A stretch of DNA of 64,000 nucleotides from Flavobacterium sp. W4I14 (GTDB lineage: Bacteria; Bacteroidota; Bacteroidia; Sphingobacteriales; Sphingobacteriaceae). The position numbers were made by a program, and so were the translations under genes. Below are positions 54,277 to 64,000 of the stretch, piece after piece. How positions within the stretch are numbered: position 1 is the stretch's first letter; each line of letters opens with the position of its first letter. Under the pieces are notes generated by a model. The model ran no database searches. It was given only the letters and a program-made list of their open reading frames with translations, and was not told the origin of the DNA. The stretch is from the NCBI GenBank assembly GCA_030817875.1, contig JAUSZU010000001.1, forward strand, positions 930,001 through 994,000, read 5' to 3'.

Positions 54277-55603
54277 TTTTTGATCTTGAAAGTTTCTTTT
54301 CAATGGTAAATTTATTCTCAAAAAAAAAATCGGAGCCCTAAACCAATTTCTGTGTATGACTGCCCGTCGGCAAGTGAAAGGGGCATAGAGCCGCATGAGC
54401 ACTGGAGGCCTTTACCGGAGGACAGCGTGGCAACGGAACATAAAGGTCGGGGGCCGTATCCCGGTAGTTTTGTTTCTTTACGGTAATCAGGGGCTGGAAA
54501 CCTGCATCGATTTCAGAACAACCTTTCCCAACTAGCCTTTCTCTAATAATGCATAGAAATATTCTCATGTAATTTTTTATCGGTCCGAATATTGGCAAAA
54601 TATATCTAAACAGCAAAGAAGGCTATATCATCATACAAAATGCCCCCTTTTTTTTATTTTTGAGCGGTATTGCGAGTGCCCACTGGAGAATTATCCCAGC
54701 TGTATAAGCCGTGATGGAATAATTTCTGCCCACTTTTTTCTCGGGAAAAAGGCTTTGGACTTTCCTTAATTCCAATTTTCCATTCGGCCTGCATTTCATC
54801 CGCTCAGTTGATTAGCCTCCCTTCTCAACGGTAATTTCTCATCTTTTATTAACCCGAGGCGTAGATTGGGATCCCATGTATGGATCATTGGCGATGAATA
54901 TCCCATGATTCGCATAAGTTCCATTTTTCCAATGTGCCTAATCGGATATGATATGTGTCTGTTGGATATTTTTTTACTATATTCATTGTTATTCAATATA
55001 AATGTTACTGCCTGTGCAATATCCTGTCTATGAAGGTTGAAGTCAAAAGATACTAATATGGCTTACGTCTTCCCTGACCTGCTCTTATTTGAACGGACTA
55101 CATTCGTCAGGTGACATCAATTGAGATTTCTGCGACTTCAATCATATCTGACCATATCTAGCCTTCCATAGATGTCCTTTTTTGTAGCTATAAAGTTGCA
55201 AGAATCACAACATCTAAAAAACTTTTATATATATGTAGGCATATTGATAACCACGTTTGACTGTTAAAGTTTTATATTTCATACGATTTTAAAGAATTTC
55301 AAGTATTAGTAATTCTACTATTTACTTGTAGTTAATAATACAGTAGGAAATATTGATATAATCAGAATACGGCTTTCCATTTTCTTTATAAGAGAAATTT
55401 CCTTTTTATTGACCGAAGATTCACAAAATGTCGTATGAATAAATTGTTTAGGTATGTAGAGGGATAGTGATTAGTTAGCGAGCAAAGGATATTATATCTA
55501 CAAAATTTTCTGTTGTGCATATTTGTTTTTATATTTCGCCCAGCCTCGCAGCCAATTTTAAAATAACAAGGAGGGCGTGAGATAGACAGTTTAGTAGAGG
55601 GAG
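54277..55603. other. 1.3-kb gene-poor stretch
   Basis: Low GC, no domain recognised. Frames at 54338-54616, 54796-54996 and 55529-55738 have no convincing composition or motifs and are not called. Confidence 0.5.
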
Positions 55604-58600
55604 ATGATTATGATAAAGGACAGTCTTTTGACAAAAATTTTTGCGCAGATAAAGGAACCAGCTGTTATCCTCAGTGTCAGGCCTGATGGGATCACTATCG
55701 AGGCTGCAAATCCAGCTTACTGCACTCGTATCGCACATGCAGAGGAAGACTTAGTGGGATATGATTTTTTTTCATTTCTTGTTTTAGGGCAAGCAGATGC
55801 TGGTAGGCTTAGGGATTCGATTGGAAGAATCGGGTCACACCACCCGGAGGAATGCCTCACCCTGTCAGGTTATTTTCCAGGGGATTACCATACCGCTGGT
55901 TATGGGAAATCTTTGGAAATCCACAGTGTATTACTTGCACCGCAAAGTAGCGGAGTCTTCGTACTTCAAACCCTGAGGGAAGAGCCTCGTCCGGTCTCAC
56001 AGGAATTGATCCCTCTCCATGGCGTCATGCCAAAAATACAGGATGTAGTGGAAGCCGTTTTTAAGGTGTCAAATGAGCCAATCGTACTCTTGGATGATCA
56101 ACTCCGAATTACTGCCTACAGCACCAGGTTCTACAAACTATATATGGAATATTCAGACCGGGCCATTGAGGTTGGTCACAATATTCTCTATTATGCGCAG
56201 AAAGACCAGCGAGTGATCTTAACTGAAATCTGTGAGCGAGTGCTCAACGGATTTTCCGAAGAGTCTGAAATCATTTTCCCGGTTACCGAAAATATTTCCA
56301 GAAATCTGTTTCTCAGCTTCGCACCTATAATCGGCCCTTCAGGCTCGGTCGTAAGTATTGTTGTGTCCGCAAGAGAGACTGACACCCAACATCAGTACGA
56401 TGCCATATTCTTAAAAGAGAGGAATCTGGAGGCTATATATGATAACATGCAGGCTGCTGTCTTTGTGATCGGCGTTGAAGGAGACGGTTCGTTAAGATTT
56501 TTAAATGTCAACAAGGCTTTTCTACAGATTACAGGTTTGCTTGAAGCTGATGTTATCGGAGTCCCTGTTAAAAAAATTATGGGCAATATTCACCTTGAGA
56601 CCACTACTGAGCAGTACAGGACGTGTATATCTGCTGGACTACCCATCACTATGGAGGAAATCATGATCTGCCCTACGGGGACGGCCGTGGTTACTGTGAC
56701 ATTAACGCCAGTATTTGACCCTGCAGGGAAATGTGATAAATTAATAGGATCCATATATGACATAACCCATCACAGGGAAATTGAAAAACGTAGCGAGGCG
56801 ACAAACAGGAAGCTTTCAAGGATATTAGAGGCCTCACCGGATGTGATCTGTACTCTTAACCAGTTCGGATACTTTGTTAGTGTAAACGCAGCATCGATAG
56901 AGATGTGGGGTTATTCCCCATCCGAGATCAAAGGCAAGTTATCAGCGGACCTGCTTCATCCTGAAGACAGGGTTGCTATGAAAAAGATGGTTAAGCTGAT
57001 AGTTGAAGGTGTTGAGATCGGCCCGTTTGAGAATAGACTGCGCAGAGCAGACGGAAACTATATTTCACTTTTATGGTCAGCTCGGTGGGATGCGGGGGAA
57101 TGCATCATTTACAGTATAGCAAAAGATGTGACTGATAAACAGCTCGCGGATGGTAGGCGCAGAACCAGCGAGCAACGTTTCAGGTCTCTGGTTCAGGATG
57201 GCTCCGATCTGGTCGCTATTTTGGACGGTGAAGGGAATTATGTATATGTTAGCCCGACTTCTTTGCCTGTGCTTGGCATAGTGGCGGAAGATTATATTGG
57301 CAAGAATGCATTCGACTTCATTCACCCTGCAGATAAGGATAAAACTCTGGCTGAATTTGCCAAACTTGGCGTAAGAGCCAAAATTACACTGCCGCCATTT
57401 CGTTTCTGCCATGGCGACGGCAGCTGGAGATGGATAGAGACCGTTATTACCGACCTTCGCGAAGACTCTGCGGTTATGGGTATAGTAGCGAATTCGAGAG
57501 ACATTACCGAAAGGATCAATGCGCAGAGGGCAGTTTTGCTAGTCAATGAACGGTACAGGTTTGTTACAAAGGCAACTTCCGATGCGATATGGGACTGGGA
57601 TATGCAAACCAATAAAATCTACTGGGGCGATGGGTTCCAGCGAATTTTTTCTTGGCAACTCCATAACCTCAGCTCGGATAGCGGTACTTGGTTTAGCTTA
57701 GTGCATCCGGATGATATTTTCAGGGTCGAGAACAAACTGAAACAACTTTTAAAGACCCGGGAAAATAGGTGGTCGGAAGAATATCGGTTTAAAAGAGCGG
57801 ACGGGTTCTTTTCGACTGTATCAGACCGGGCATTTATTGTCAGGGATAATGAGGGCAATGCGATAAGAATGGTCGGTGCGATGCAAGATATCACTAGCAA
57901 GCGTAAAGCAGAACAACAGATGAAGCTACTGGAATCCGTAATCACCCAGACCAGCGATATGGTTATGATTACAGACTCAGGGGTTGATCCCAGCATTATT
58001 TATGTTAACGATGCATTTTGCCTTGTCACTGGATACGCTGCGGAGGAAGTTAAAGGAAGGTCGCCCCGCATTTTGCAGGGCGAAAAAACGGATAGTAACG
58101 AACTCGATAGACTTGAAAAGTGTATGAGGGGCGGCGAGCCCTGCCAGATCTCTGTTATAAATTACAAAAAAAACGGAAGCGAGTTCTGGAACAGTGTTTC
58201 CGTTGCTCCGGTATTTGACGATGACGGCTCCTATTCGCATTACATTTCTATCGGGCGAGATGTAACTAACCTAATTATTTTACAGGAACAGGAAAAAATC
58301 AAATTATCGGTCAGCGAGGTATTCAACAAGAGTCAAGGACTTGTCGACGCAATGGAAAAAACTATAATGCTATTGACTAGGACTCGGAAATATACCTATT
58401 CGGAAATCTGGACTCTCGATCACGACAGCACACGCATGAGTCAAATGTGCCGGCTTACCAGAGGTATGGAGAACGAGATTGTGCGGGGAGAGAAAGAGCC
58501 ATTTTTAAAGGTGAAGAAGTCGCAGGGCTTTGTCGGGAAGGCCTGGAAAGCCGGCAAAGTTCTATCGGCAACTATAGCGATCACCAGCAGCAATGTGGGG

Positions 58601-60136
58601 GGGGCAGATGACGCTAATAAGGATCTGATATATCCAGTATGTGGCATTCCCCTTTCTTACGGCAAAGAAATCATAGGTGTACTTGTTCTGGGGTCGCCGG
58701 AATTGAAGTACAATTGGGATTCGGAAGAAACCCTAAAACAGCTTGGCATTCATCTAGGCGCAGAGATTAAACGCAAACAGTTGGAACAGGAACTTGGCCA
58801 GATCTTCGACTTTGCTCCGGACATCATTGCCATTTCAGATTTCGACGGTTACTTTAAAAAAATAAATCCCGCGGCAAGCGATCTTTTGGGCTATACGGAA
58901 AAAGAACTGATGTCTAGGCCTTTTACTGATTTTCTCCACCCGGAAGATCGTATTGAAACCCTGGAAAGGATAAAAGCTCAGCGGGCGTCCGGTTCGACCT
59001 ATTATGTCGAGGAACGCTACCTCACTAGTGCCGGGAAGCTCAAGTGGTTAGCCTGGACTTCCCATGCTATCGAAGATAGGGGATTGATTTTTTCTGTAGG
59101 CAAGGATATTACGGACAGAAAAGATCTTGAAGATCTCCTTGTAAGGTCTAACAGTCTGGCTAAAATAGGCAGTTGGGAAATCGATCTGTCTGCAGGAACT
59201 GTCTACTGGTCTGATGTAATGAAGGAGATTCTGGAGGCAGATCCGGGCTTCGAGCCGGATCTCAATACTGGGATAGCCTGCTTTCGGAGTGACGATGACA
59301 GGTTTACAATCAGGAAGAAGCTGGACGAGTGCATGTTCCACGGGTTGCCCTGGGACGAAGAGCTTGAGATACTGACCTTCAAGGGCAACCCGAAGTGGAT
59401 TAGAACAATTGGCCAGGCGGAAATGCTCGATAGAAAATGTATCCGGATATTCGGGAGTTTTCAGGATGTTGACCTCCGAAAAAGAGCGGAGATAGAAGCG
59501 CATGCAGCGCTTAGGGACCTCGAGGAATCCGAAAAGAGGTATAGTGATCTTTTTCACCTCAGTCCGCTGCCGATGTGGGTGTACGATTACGAGACCCTTA
59601 GATTTCTGGACGTAAACCGTACCGCTCTGGCTCACTACGGTTATAGCTACGAAGAATTTATGAGCATGACTATACGCGATATCCGTCCAGCAGCAGAGAT
59701 TCTGGCGATGGAGAATACCGTCAGAATGACTACTGAAATGGGGAGTCAGTTTTATCAGGGGGTATTCAGGCATCACAAAAAGGGTGGCGAGGTCATCGAT
59801 GTGGAAATCAAGAGCAACTTGATCAATTTCAAGGGAAAGCGCGCTAAGGTCATTTTAGTAAACGACATTACCGAACGATTGCAGTATTTTAAGGTTCTGG
59901 AAAGACAGAATTCCCTGCTAAAGGAGATATCATGGATGCAGTCCCATGTTGTCCGGGCACCTTTAGCAAAGCTTATGGGACTTGTTACGCTTCTTCTAAA
60001 AGTATCGATGATGGACAGAAAAAAGCAGAAGCAGCTGCTCGGATACATCGAGCTCTGTGCTGCGGAACTAGACGGCATAATTGGGGAGATTACAAAAAAA
60101 TCAGAGAAACAGGAAAAACTGAGCAGGCTTAAATGA
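55604..60136 (+). CDS. 1510-aa multi-PAS/GAF signalling protein with DHp but no ATPase domain
   Basis: 1510 residues from ATG 55604 (GAGGGAG ahead), no transmembrane segment. Roughly ten PAS/PAC modules: about 1-115, 145-262, 270-390, 400-515, 525-640, 650-770, 775-890, 1065-1180, 1180-1290 and 1305-1420, with a GAF domain at about 905-1065 (TYSEIWTLDHDS; GKEIIGVLVLGS). The seventh is LOV-like (GRSPRILQGE, residues 818-827) but the photoreactive Cys is Pro821. The end is a DHp-like helix pair with His1448 (WMQSHVVRAPLAKLMG) and stops after SRLK, so no HATPase domain exists. The next gene, overlapping by 4 bp, is a decayed receiver. It could be a signalling hub that lends a phospho-His to another kinase, or a truncated kinase. 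Confidence 0.9.
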   Translation: MIMIKDSLLTKIFAQIKEPAVILSVRPDGITIEAANPAYCTRIAHAEEDLVGYDFFSFLVLGQADAGRLRDSIGRIGSHHPEECLTLSGYFPGDYHTAGYGKSLEIHSVLLAPQSSGVFVLQTLREEPRPVSQELIPLHGVMPKIQDVVEAVFKVSNEPIVLLDDQLRITAYSTRFYKLYMEYSDRAIEVGHNILYYAQKDQRVILTEICERVLNGFSEESEIIFPVTENISRNLFLSFAPIIGPSGSVVSIVVSARETDTQHQYDAIFLKERNLEAIYDNMQAAVFVIGVEGDGSLRFLNVNKAFLQITGLLEADVIGVPVKKIMGNIHLETTTEQYRTCISAGLPITMEEIMICPTGTAVVTVTLTPVFDPAGKCDKLIGSIYDITHHREIEKRSEATNRKLSRILEASPDVICTLNQFGYFVSVNAASIEMWGYSPSEIKGKLSADLLHPEDRVAMKKMVKLIVEGVEIGPFENRLRRADGNYISLLWSARWDAGECIIYSIAKDVTDKQLADGRRRTSEQRFRSLVQDGSDLVAILDGEGNYVYVSPTSLPVLGIVAEDYIGKNAFDFIHPADKDKTLAEFAKLGVRAKITLPPFRFCHGDGSWRWIETVITDLREDSAVMGIVANSRDITERINAQRAVLLVNERYRFVTKATSDAIWDWDMQTNKIYWGDGFQRIFSWQLHNLSSDSGTWFSLVHPDDIFRVENKLKQLLKTRENRWSEEYRFKRADGFFSTVSDRAFIVRDNEGNAIRMVGAMQDITSKRKAEQQMKLLESVITQTSDMVMITDSGVDPSIIYVNDAFCLVTGYAAEEVKGRSPRILQGEKTDSNELDRLEKCMRGGEPCQISVINYKKNGSEFWNSVSVAPVFDDDGSYSHYISIGRDVTNLIILQEQEKIKLSVSEVFNKSQGLVDAMEKTIMLLTRTRKYTYSEIWTLDHDSTRMSQMCRLTRGMENEIVRGEKEPFLKVKKSQGFVGKAWKAGKVLSATIAITSSNVGGADDANKDLIYPVCGIPLSYGKEIIGVLVLGSPELKYNWDSEETLKQLGIHLGAEIKRKQLEQELGQIFDFAPDIIAISDFDGYFKKINPAASDLLGYTEKELMSRPFTDFLHPEDRIETLERIKAQRASGSTYYVEERYLTSAGKLKWLAWTSHAIEDRGLIFSVGKDITDRKDLEDLLVRSNSLAKIGSWEIDLSAGTVYWSDVMKEILEADPGFEPDLNTGIACFRSDDDRFTIRKKLDECMFHGLPWDEELEILTFKGNPKWIRTIGQAEMLDRKCIRIFGSFQDVDLRKRAEIEAHAALRDLEESEKRYSDLFHLSPLPMWVYDYETLRFLDVNRTALAHYGYSYEEFMSMTIRDIRPAAEILAMENTVRMTTEMGSQFYQGVFRHHKKGGEVIDVEIKSNLINFKGKRAKVILVNDITERLQYFKVLERQNSLLKEISWMQSHVVRAPLAKLMGLVTLLLKVSMMDRKKQKQLLGYIELCAAELDGIIGEITKKSEKQEKLSRLK

Positions 60137-60489
60137 AAAATACAGTTTTGTTAGTGGAGGATGACATCATGGTTCGTGAATGAGGGGTAATAATAGAAGA
60201 TACCATCCTCATCGACAATTCCGAGTATTTCCCATCTGCAATCGGTGCGTTGGACAGAATCTCGGGAGAATCAGACGGGGATGCCCGCTTTTTGATCTTT
60301 TTTGATATAAACATACCAGTTTTACTGTATGGCAGATGCTTGATCGTTTACGCTTTCATCCCAAAAAAAGATGACGTTCATGTGGTAATGTTATTGTCCT
60401 CTATCGATCAGGAGGCTATTGAGACAGCATATTCATACGAGATGGTTATAAGCTATCTTTCCAAACCGCTCAAAGACGAACAACTTTAA
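60133..60489 (+). pseudogene. Receiver gene with in-frame TGA
   Basis: ATG 60133 overlaps the end of the multi-PAS gene (ATGA). MKNTVLLVEDDIMVRE, then TGA at 60181, then GVIIEDTILIDNSEYF, ARFLIFFDINIPVLLYG (acceptor Asp), DDVHVVMLLSSIDQEA and SYEMVISYLSKPLKDEQL. Apart from the TGA the frame is continuous, so one mutation could have inactivated a receiver of the same kind as at 53516. Confidence 0.75.
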
Positions 60490-60677
60490 ATTTTGTCCCA
60501 TGAGGAAAGATTACCTCCCTTCTTTAGTTGTTAGTAGCGGCTATTTACATTTTAAGTAGCAGGGACCATTTGTCATCTATGCACCTTATTGGCGGTTAAA
60601 CTTCCCATCAAATGGGCATATAAATCATCCTACTGTGTATTTCGAGGTTTGAGTTTTTGATTTTCTGACGTTTTTCC

Positions 60678-60800
60678 TTAGCTTTCTGTCCTATGAGTTT
60701 CAACAGTTTTTTGGTAGGTATTCTCATATTTTGAAGCATCTAAATCCTCAGCATATTGGGTAACCATTGCCAGTCTCATATCAAGTTCTTTTTTGCTGAT
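60678..60800 (-). pseudogene. Possible 3' relic of a Ku-type DNA end-binding gene
   Basis: The last 40 codons of a minus-strand frame read ISKKELDMRLAMVTQYAEDL then DASKYENTYQKTVETHRTES. Ku C-terminal helices carry ISK.EL.MA..LV..L.E.FDPEKY.D.Y, which this fits loosely. Upstream residues do not resemble Ku, so at most a relic. Confidence 0.35.
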
Positions 60801-61048
60801 CGTTTGCTTGTTTTGAACTGTGCAGGGATGGGCGGCTTTACGGAAACACAAGAGAAGCTGAATATTTCGATGAGCGATAAAAATTTTTTGGACCCACCAA
60901 GCGATAGGAACAAACTGCATCGACTGGTTACCCAGTGAACCATTTATTCTTATGGCCCAAAAATGGTTGGGGATTTGATCAGTGGACCGCACTAATGGAA
61001 TTTTAGGAAAGGATTGTAAATTGTCTTTCCTTAAATAAATACCACTTT

Positions 61049-61192
61049 TTATTTTATCAGACGGAGGATCACCGCAAGAACAGCAATTACCAAAAGCGCA
61101 TGGATAATTTTACCTGTATAATATCATTGGCAAAAACTGATTGCCAAGGTAATGACCAGGACAACAGCGAAGATGTAAAGTAGATTTCCCAT
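61049..61192 (-). pseudogene. DUF5670 (lmo0937-like) membrane peptide with in-frame TGA
   Basis: ATG 61192 to TAA 61049, 48 codons in one frame: MGNLLYIFAVVLVITLAISF then C, Q, TGA (61124-61126), YYTGKIIHALLVIAVLAVIL and RLIK. The halves match the family layout M.NLLY.IAVVL.I.W.IGF...G.IIH.LLVIA.....LRLI with two short transmembrane helices. A single stop disrupts an otherwise full-length copy. Confidence 0.7.
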
Positions 61193-62432
61193 GTTTTTTG
61201 TTTTAGTTTGATAATTTATTGTTCAGTACTCACCCATAAGACAAAAAATATCTCTAATTTTAGACTAGTCAATCATAAATGATTTTATATAAGTATTTTA
61301 TTTTAAAGTAGTTAGTATGATATTTTTTTCCTTTGACTGACTAATTTACCTTTTTATTAATCGAATTCAGGTTATTAAATAGAGCATATCGGAAGTCAAT
61401 TGCTGGTACTGATGGAAATGCGGCATTTTATAATTTACCTCTACTCATAACATATCGCTTTTATATTTTAGCTAGCGTTCAGTATTCAGCTATTTATACA
61501 TTTTGGTCAGTTATTACATTGGTTAGATGATTTTTATGAACCATAATTCGTTATTAATCATCCATCCAAAATTATCATGATTGAATATTCTCTCATTAGC
61601 ATTAATTTATTGGAAATAACCTTAATTCTTAAAAGCTTACCTGGAAAGGTTGGATATTTAGTTTTTTGAGGAATCCTCAAAATCCAATGTCTGCAATTTC
61701 TGTAAAATAAACTTTGATTTGAATACATCATTTCTATAAAAACCGATCATCTTTCAAAAATTACCAATCCAACCACATACAGTAGGTGAGGAAGCATTCT
61801 TTGCATCATTTTCCGTAAACTGATTCTTTAGTATCTGGCCAGTCAATTACTAATTTTACCTTTTAGATGGTTCAAAAAATATTAGCATACGTTGTGACTT
61901 AAAAGGAAGATACTTTTGAATCCTTCTCTCTGACCATGACTTATGTACCGCGAAGTAATTAGCGTCAAAAATACATTTTTATTCCTATCACGTTTATTTT
62001 GTTGAATAATATTTAATATTTAATCAGGAATTGTGGCTTGAAGTGATCTTTTTAGCGAAACCAGAGTTCCCAAAATGAGCTTTGTAGCCACCCCACTTGC
62101 CAGAATATTAAACAGTAAACGAACAATATAATTAGCCACACATACTGTTTGTTTAGGTATATGGTATAATTCTTAACTAAATTACGTAACATGTTCATTT
62201 ATTTTTGTTTTTTTAATGCAAACTTTAGTAGATTAAACTACTGATCACGCTAGAGCATTTTTGTTTTTTATTTGATAAGGATATGAAAATAGTATTTTTC
62301 TAATGATCTAAATAGTTTTTTGTTCAATTCGGACGCAAGCGCATGTTATACAGACGTGTAAGGCCGCTACGACTTATTGATCTAATTCGATCTATCATCT
62401 CCCCGCCGGAAATAACGGATCTAATCCACAGT
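61193..62432. other. 1.2-kb gene-free stretch
   Basis: AT-rich, no frame above 60 codons with recognisable features, no strong hairpins noticed. Confidence 0.5.
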
Positions 62433-62546
62433 TTAGGAACGATAAAGGGCCGTAACGTGCGTATTTTCCAATGTGGTCTGGGTCATTTTCTCCTGGTCTG
62501 TTAACCCTTGTGGCTGCTCTTCATTTTTGCTTTCTATGTTTGCCAT
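62433..62546 (-). CDS. 37-aa hydrophilic peptide (tentative)
   Basis: ATG 62546 (GGAAG five bases ahead) to TAA 62433: MANIESKNEEQPQGLTDQEK and MTQTTLENTHVTALYRS. The RBS-like GGAAG and a plausible composition support it weakly. Function unknown. Confidence 0.35.
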   Translation of the reverse strand: MANIESKNEEQPQGLTDQEKMTQTTLENTHVTALYRS

Positions 62547-62753
62547 AACTTCCGGTTTGTCTAAGTAAACAATTTGAACAATTGTAGAGTTTGAGATATT
62601 TGAATTATTGATTATGGCGATATGGCTGACCGTTACGGTACCCCAATATGGAACAGGCTTCGGCTTTAATTAAAAATAGCATTCCGCTATTGCTATTAGC
62701 ATGTTGATTCCAGTTTGTTACAGCAGGTGTAAATAATATCCATCAAATGAAAA

Positions 62754-62784
62754 AAGGGCTGCTGATCATTTGATCGCAGCCCTT
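62754..62784 (-). terminator. Terminator on the minus strand
   Basis: Arms AAGGGCTGC and GCAGCCCTT with an inner GATCA/TGATC pair and a 2-nt loop (one bulged T); T6 tract on the minus strand at its end. It terminates whatever minus-strand transcript comes from 62785-63180. Confidence 0.7.
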
Positions 62785-63180
62785 AATGATGCTTTAAAAA
62801 TCAGTTGTATACGTTCTGACCGATAAGGCTGCAAAAGGTAAAAAGGTGTCCTGGTTGCCATTGTATTAAAGGAGCTGAAAACGAATAGGTTATCAAAATC
62901 CTCTCTCGGATCCAGGTAGGCTTGCGCAGAAAAATAAAAGAAGTTACTCTTGATCTGCTCCAACAATGTCGCGGATAGTTAAACGGTGCTTTGCTAATGC
63001 AGAACTGGTATCCGATCGCTTCCATGTATAGCAGTTGGTTACCGAAGGAGTCTAGGAAATAAGGATAAGAAACAGATGGGAGACCATCGAACAGGAAAGC
63101 AAGGAAATGGAGCTCTAAGACTGTAAATAAACGCTGGGTGCCGGAATTGCTGGAAAATGTGGTACAGTGAAACAATCCCT
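62785..63180 (-). pseudogene. Decayed minus-strand gene ending at a terminator
   Basis: Successive frames carry protein-like text (LELHFLAFLFDGLPSVSYPY, SFGNQLLYMEAIGYQF; AKHRLTIRDIVGADQE; LPFAALSVRTYTTDF) and one frame closes with TAA just before the terminator at 62754-62784. No family recognised; at least two frame changes. Confidence 0.35.
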
Positions 63181-63236
63181 CGCGGGAAGTAGGTATTTAC
63201 TGTCCAACGAGAGGTCAACTGGATCCTTCACAATCA

Positions 63237-63587
63237 TACCTGACAGAGTTATTATTTGATTAGTATCTTAATCTTGAGCAGGCTTATAAATCAAGTCAGG
63301 GCTTGGCCATTATACTCAGTAGGTACAAGGACAGGTTAGTTACCTTTAAAAAGCTGGCCATTTGGTATAATCAAGTAGAAGTTGCGGGATTCAAATCGTC
63401 GACACGATTTAAAAAACAATCCAGAACAACTACGGAAATCTTATTAGACTACTTTACAAATAGAAGCACCAAAGTATCTGCTGAATCTTTCATTGCTAAA
63501 ATAAATGTATTTATGTGACAGTTTAGGGGAATTGATATGTAAAATTTTTCTTGTTCAAATAGCTAAAATTTATACTTGGAATTACTC
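63237..63587 (+). mobile_element. 3' relic of an ISL3-family transposase
   Basis: Reads YLTELLFD, TAG, YLNLEQAYKSSQGLAIILSR, YKDRLVTFKKLAIWYNQVEV, TEILLDYFTNRSTKVSAESF, IAKINVFM, stop, QFRGID and, after a frame change, ICKIFLVQIAKIYT. ISL3 transposases end with W...IE......F, I.NYF.NR.TNA.AESFN, AKIK.FR.QFRGV and FFLFRL. The DDE catalytic core upstream is missing. Two stops and a frameshift: an old IS scar. Confidence 0.75.
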
Positions 63588-63859
63588 CCCAACTTTTTTG
63601 CTCGATCCCTGTAGCAAGGTATTCCGGATCAATTAGCATCGAGGTGTACACAGGCGTATTTTCCAAATAGGCTTTATCGACTTAATAGAGATATGCTTTC
63701 AGGTTTGCGATTCGATCAGTTATAGATGCTTTTGCTCTTCACTATGTTCAGGGGCACCGTCCATCGCAATTATTACTGATTAGCAAACTCAAAAAGGTTA
63801 CCTAACCGAACAATTTCAAAACTAAACTTGTGTGGTGGTTTTGTTGTTCGCTTACAGCG

Positions 63860-63891
63860 TAGGGATTACTTATTTATGGGTATAATCCCTA
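63860..63891. repeat. 9-bp inverted repeat near the window end
   Basis: TAGGGATTA at 63860-63868 and TAATCCCTA at 63883-63891, 14-nt spacer. About 270 bp downstream of the ISL3 relic; it could be part of an IS end, not shown. Confidence 0.4.
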
Positions 63892-63898
63892 TCAGGGG

Positions 63899-63991
63899 AT
63901 GGTGAAGAAAGTATTTCTGAGCTCAGTTATGGGCATTTTTAGCGTTTCATACGTTTACAATACCGGAAACATTTCGGCGAGTGAAAAATAA
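63899..63991 (+). CDS. 30-aa peptide with signal-like N-terminus (tentative)
   Basis: ATG 63899 (GGGG ahead) to TAA 63991: MVKKVFLSSVMGIFSVSYVY then NTGNISASEK. The start looks like a signal peptide of a small secreted protein that has lost its mature part, or a genuine secreted peptide. No homologue recognised. Confidence 0.3.
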   Translation: MVKKVFLSSVMGIFSVSYVYNTGNISASEK

Positions 63992-64000
63992 CCAACCAAA

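Noticed and set aside
54796..54996. 66-codon minus-strand frame
   Set aside because: No motif, no RBS; in a gene-poor region.
60181..60183. Selenocysteine readthrough at the in-frame TGA of the receiver
   Set aside because: No SECIS-like hairpin noticed and the neighbours are decayed genes; a simple nonsense mutation fits better.

Overview
This looks like a chromosomal segment of a Sphingobacteriaceae-type Bacteroidota (Pedobacter or Mucilaginibacter-like). The evidence is SusC/SusD transport, periplasmic thioredoxin-fold proteins with Sec signals, many soluble multi-PAS histidine kinases with single-domain receivers, AT-rich DNA and few clear Shine-Dalgarno sequences. No rRNA, complete tRNA, CRISPR array or replication origin was seen.

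Layout. (1) 1-15162 is the end of a polysaccharide-utilisation locus: truncated SusC, SusD, a TlpA-like protein, a GH2 beta-galactosidase-like enzyme, a GH127-type beta-L-arabinofuranosidase with a LamG domain, and a GH43 multidomain enzyme. An arabinose/galactose-containing plant glycan is the likely substrate. (2) 15307-22258 is a signalling block: an RsbQ/KAI2-like hydrolase overlapping a PAS histidine kinase, a kinase fused to a SpoIIAA-like domain, a PAS-AraC regulator, a receiver, a DUF892 protein and two small ORFs. (3) 23097-30179 holds independent envelope or periplasmic genes on the minus strand (thioredoxin-fold protein, erythromycin-esterase family, SecD-head-like protein, choloylglycine-hydrolase family, alpha/beta hydrolase) with gene relics between them.

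(4) At 30451 there is a tRNA/tmRNA 3' end with no gene body, followed by a mosaic of broken genes (hexulose-phosphate synthase, EgtB, EgtD, SDR) and then an oxidoreductase island (to about 41.9 kb). The island repeats the theme SDR + SnoaL-like protein + its own AraC/TetR regulator. An AraC-type direct repeat (21-bp period) and six related 22-bp quasi-palindromes look like the operators. (5) 41.8-46.9 kb is mostly decayed DNA (SDR relic, DUF6263 gene, receiver) around one intact tandem-PAS kinase. (6) 46886-50678 is a compact five-gene minus-strand operon: secreted repetitive protein, small secreted protein, outer-membrane beta-barrel, OmpR-type regulator, membrane histidine kinase. (7) 50.7-64 kb holds receivers, a 1510-residue multi-PAS/GAF protein lacking a kinase ATPase domain, and long gene-poor DNA with relics (receiver with in-frame TGA, DUF5670 with in-frame TGA, ISL3 transposase, probable Ku tail).

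The most interesting candidates are the hydrolase-PAS kinase pair, the shared operator family of the SDR island, and the five-gene envelope operon. Functions are inferred from motifs read by eye; no database search was run.
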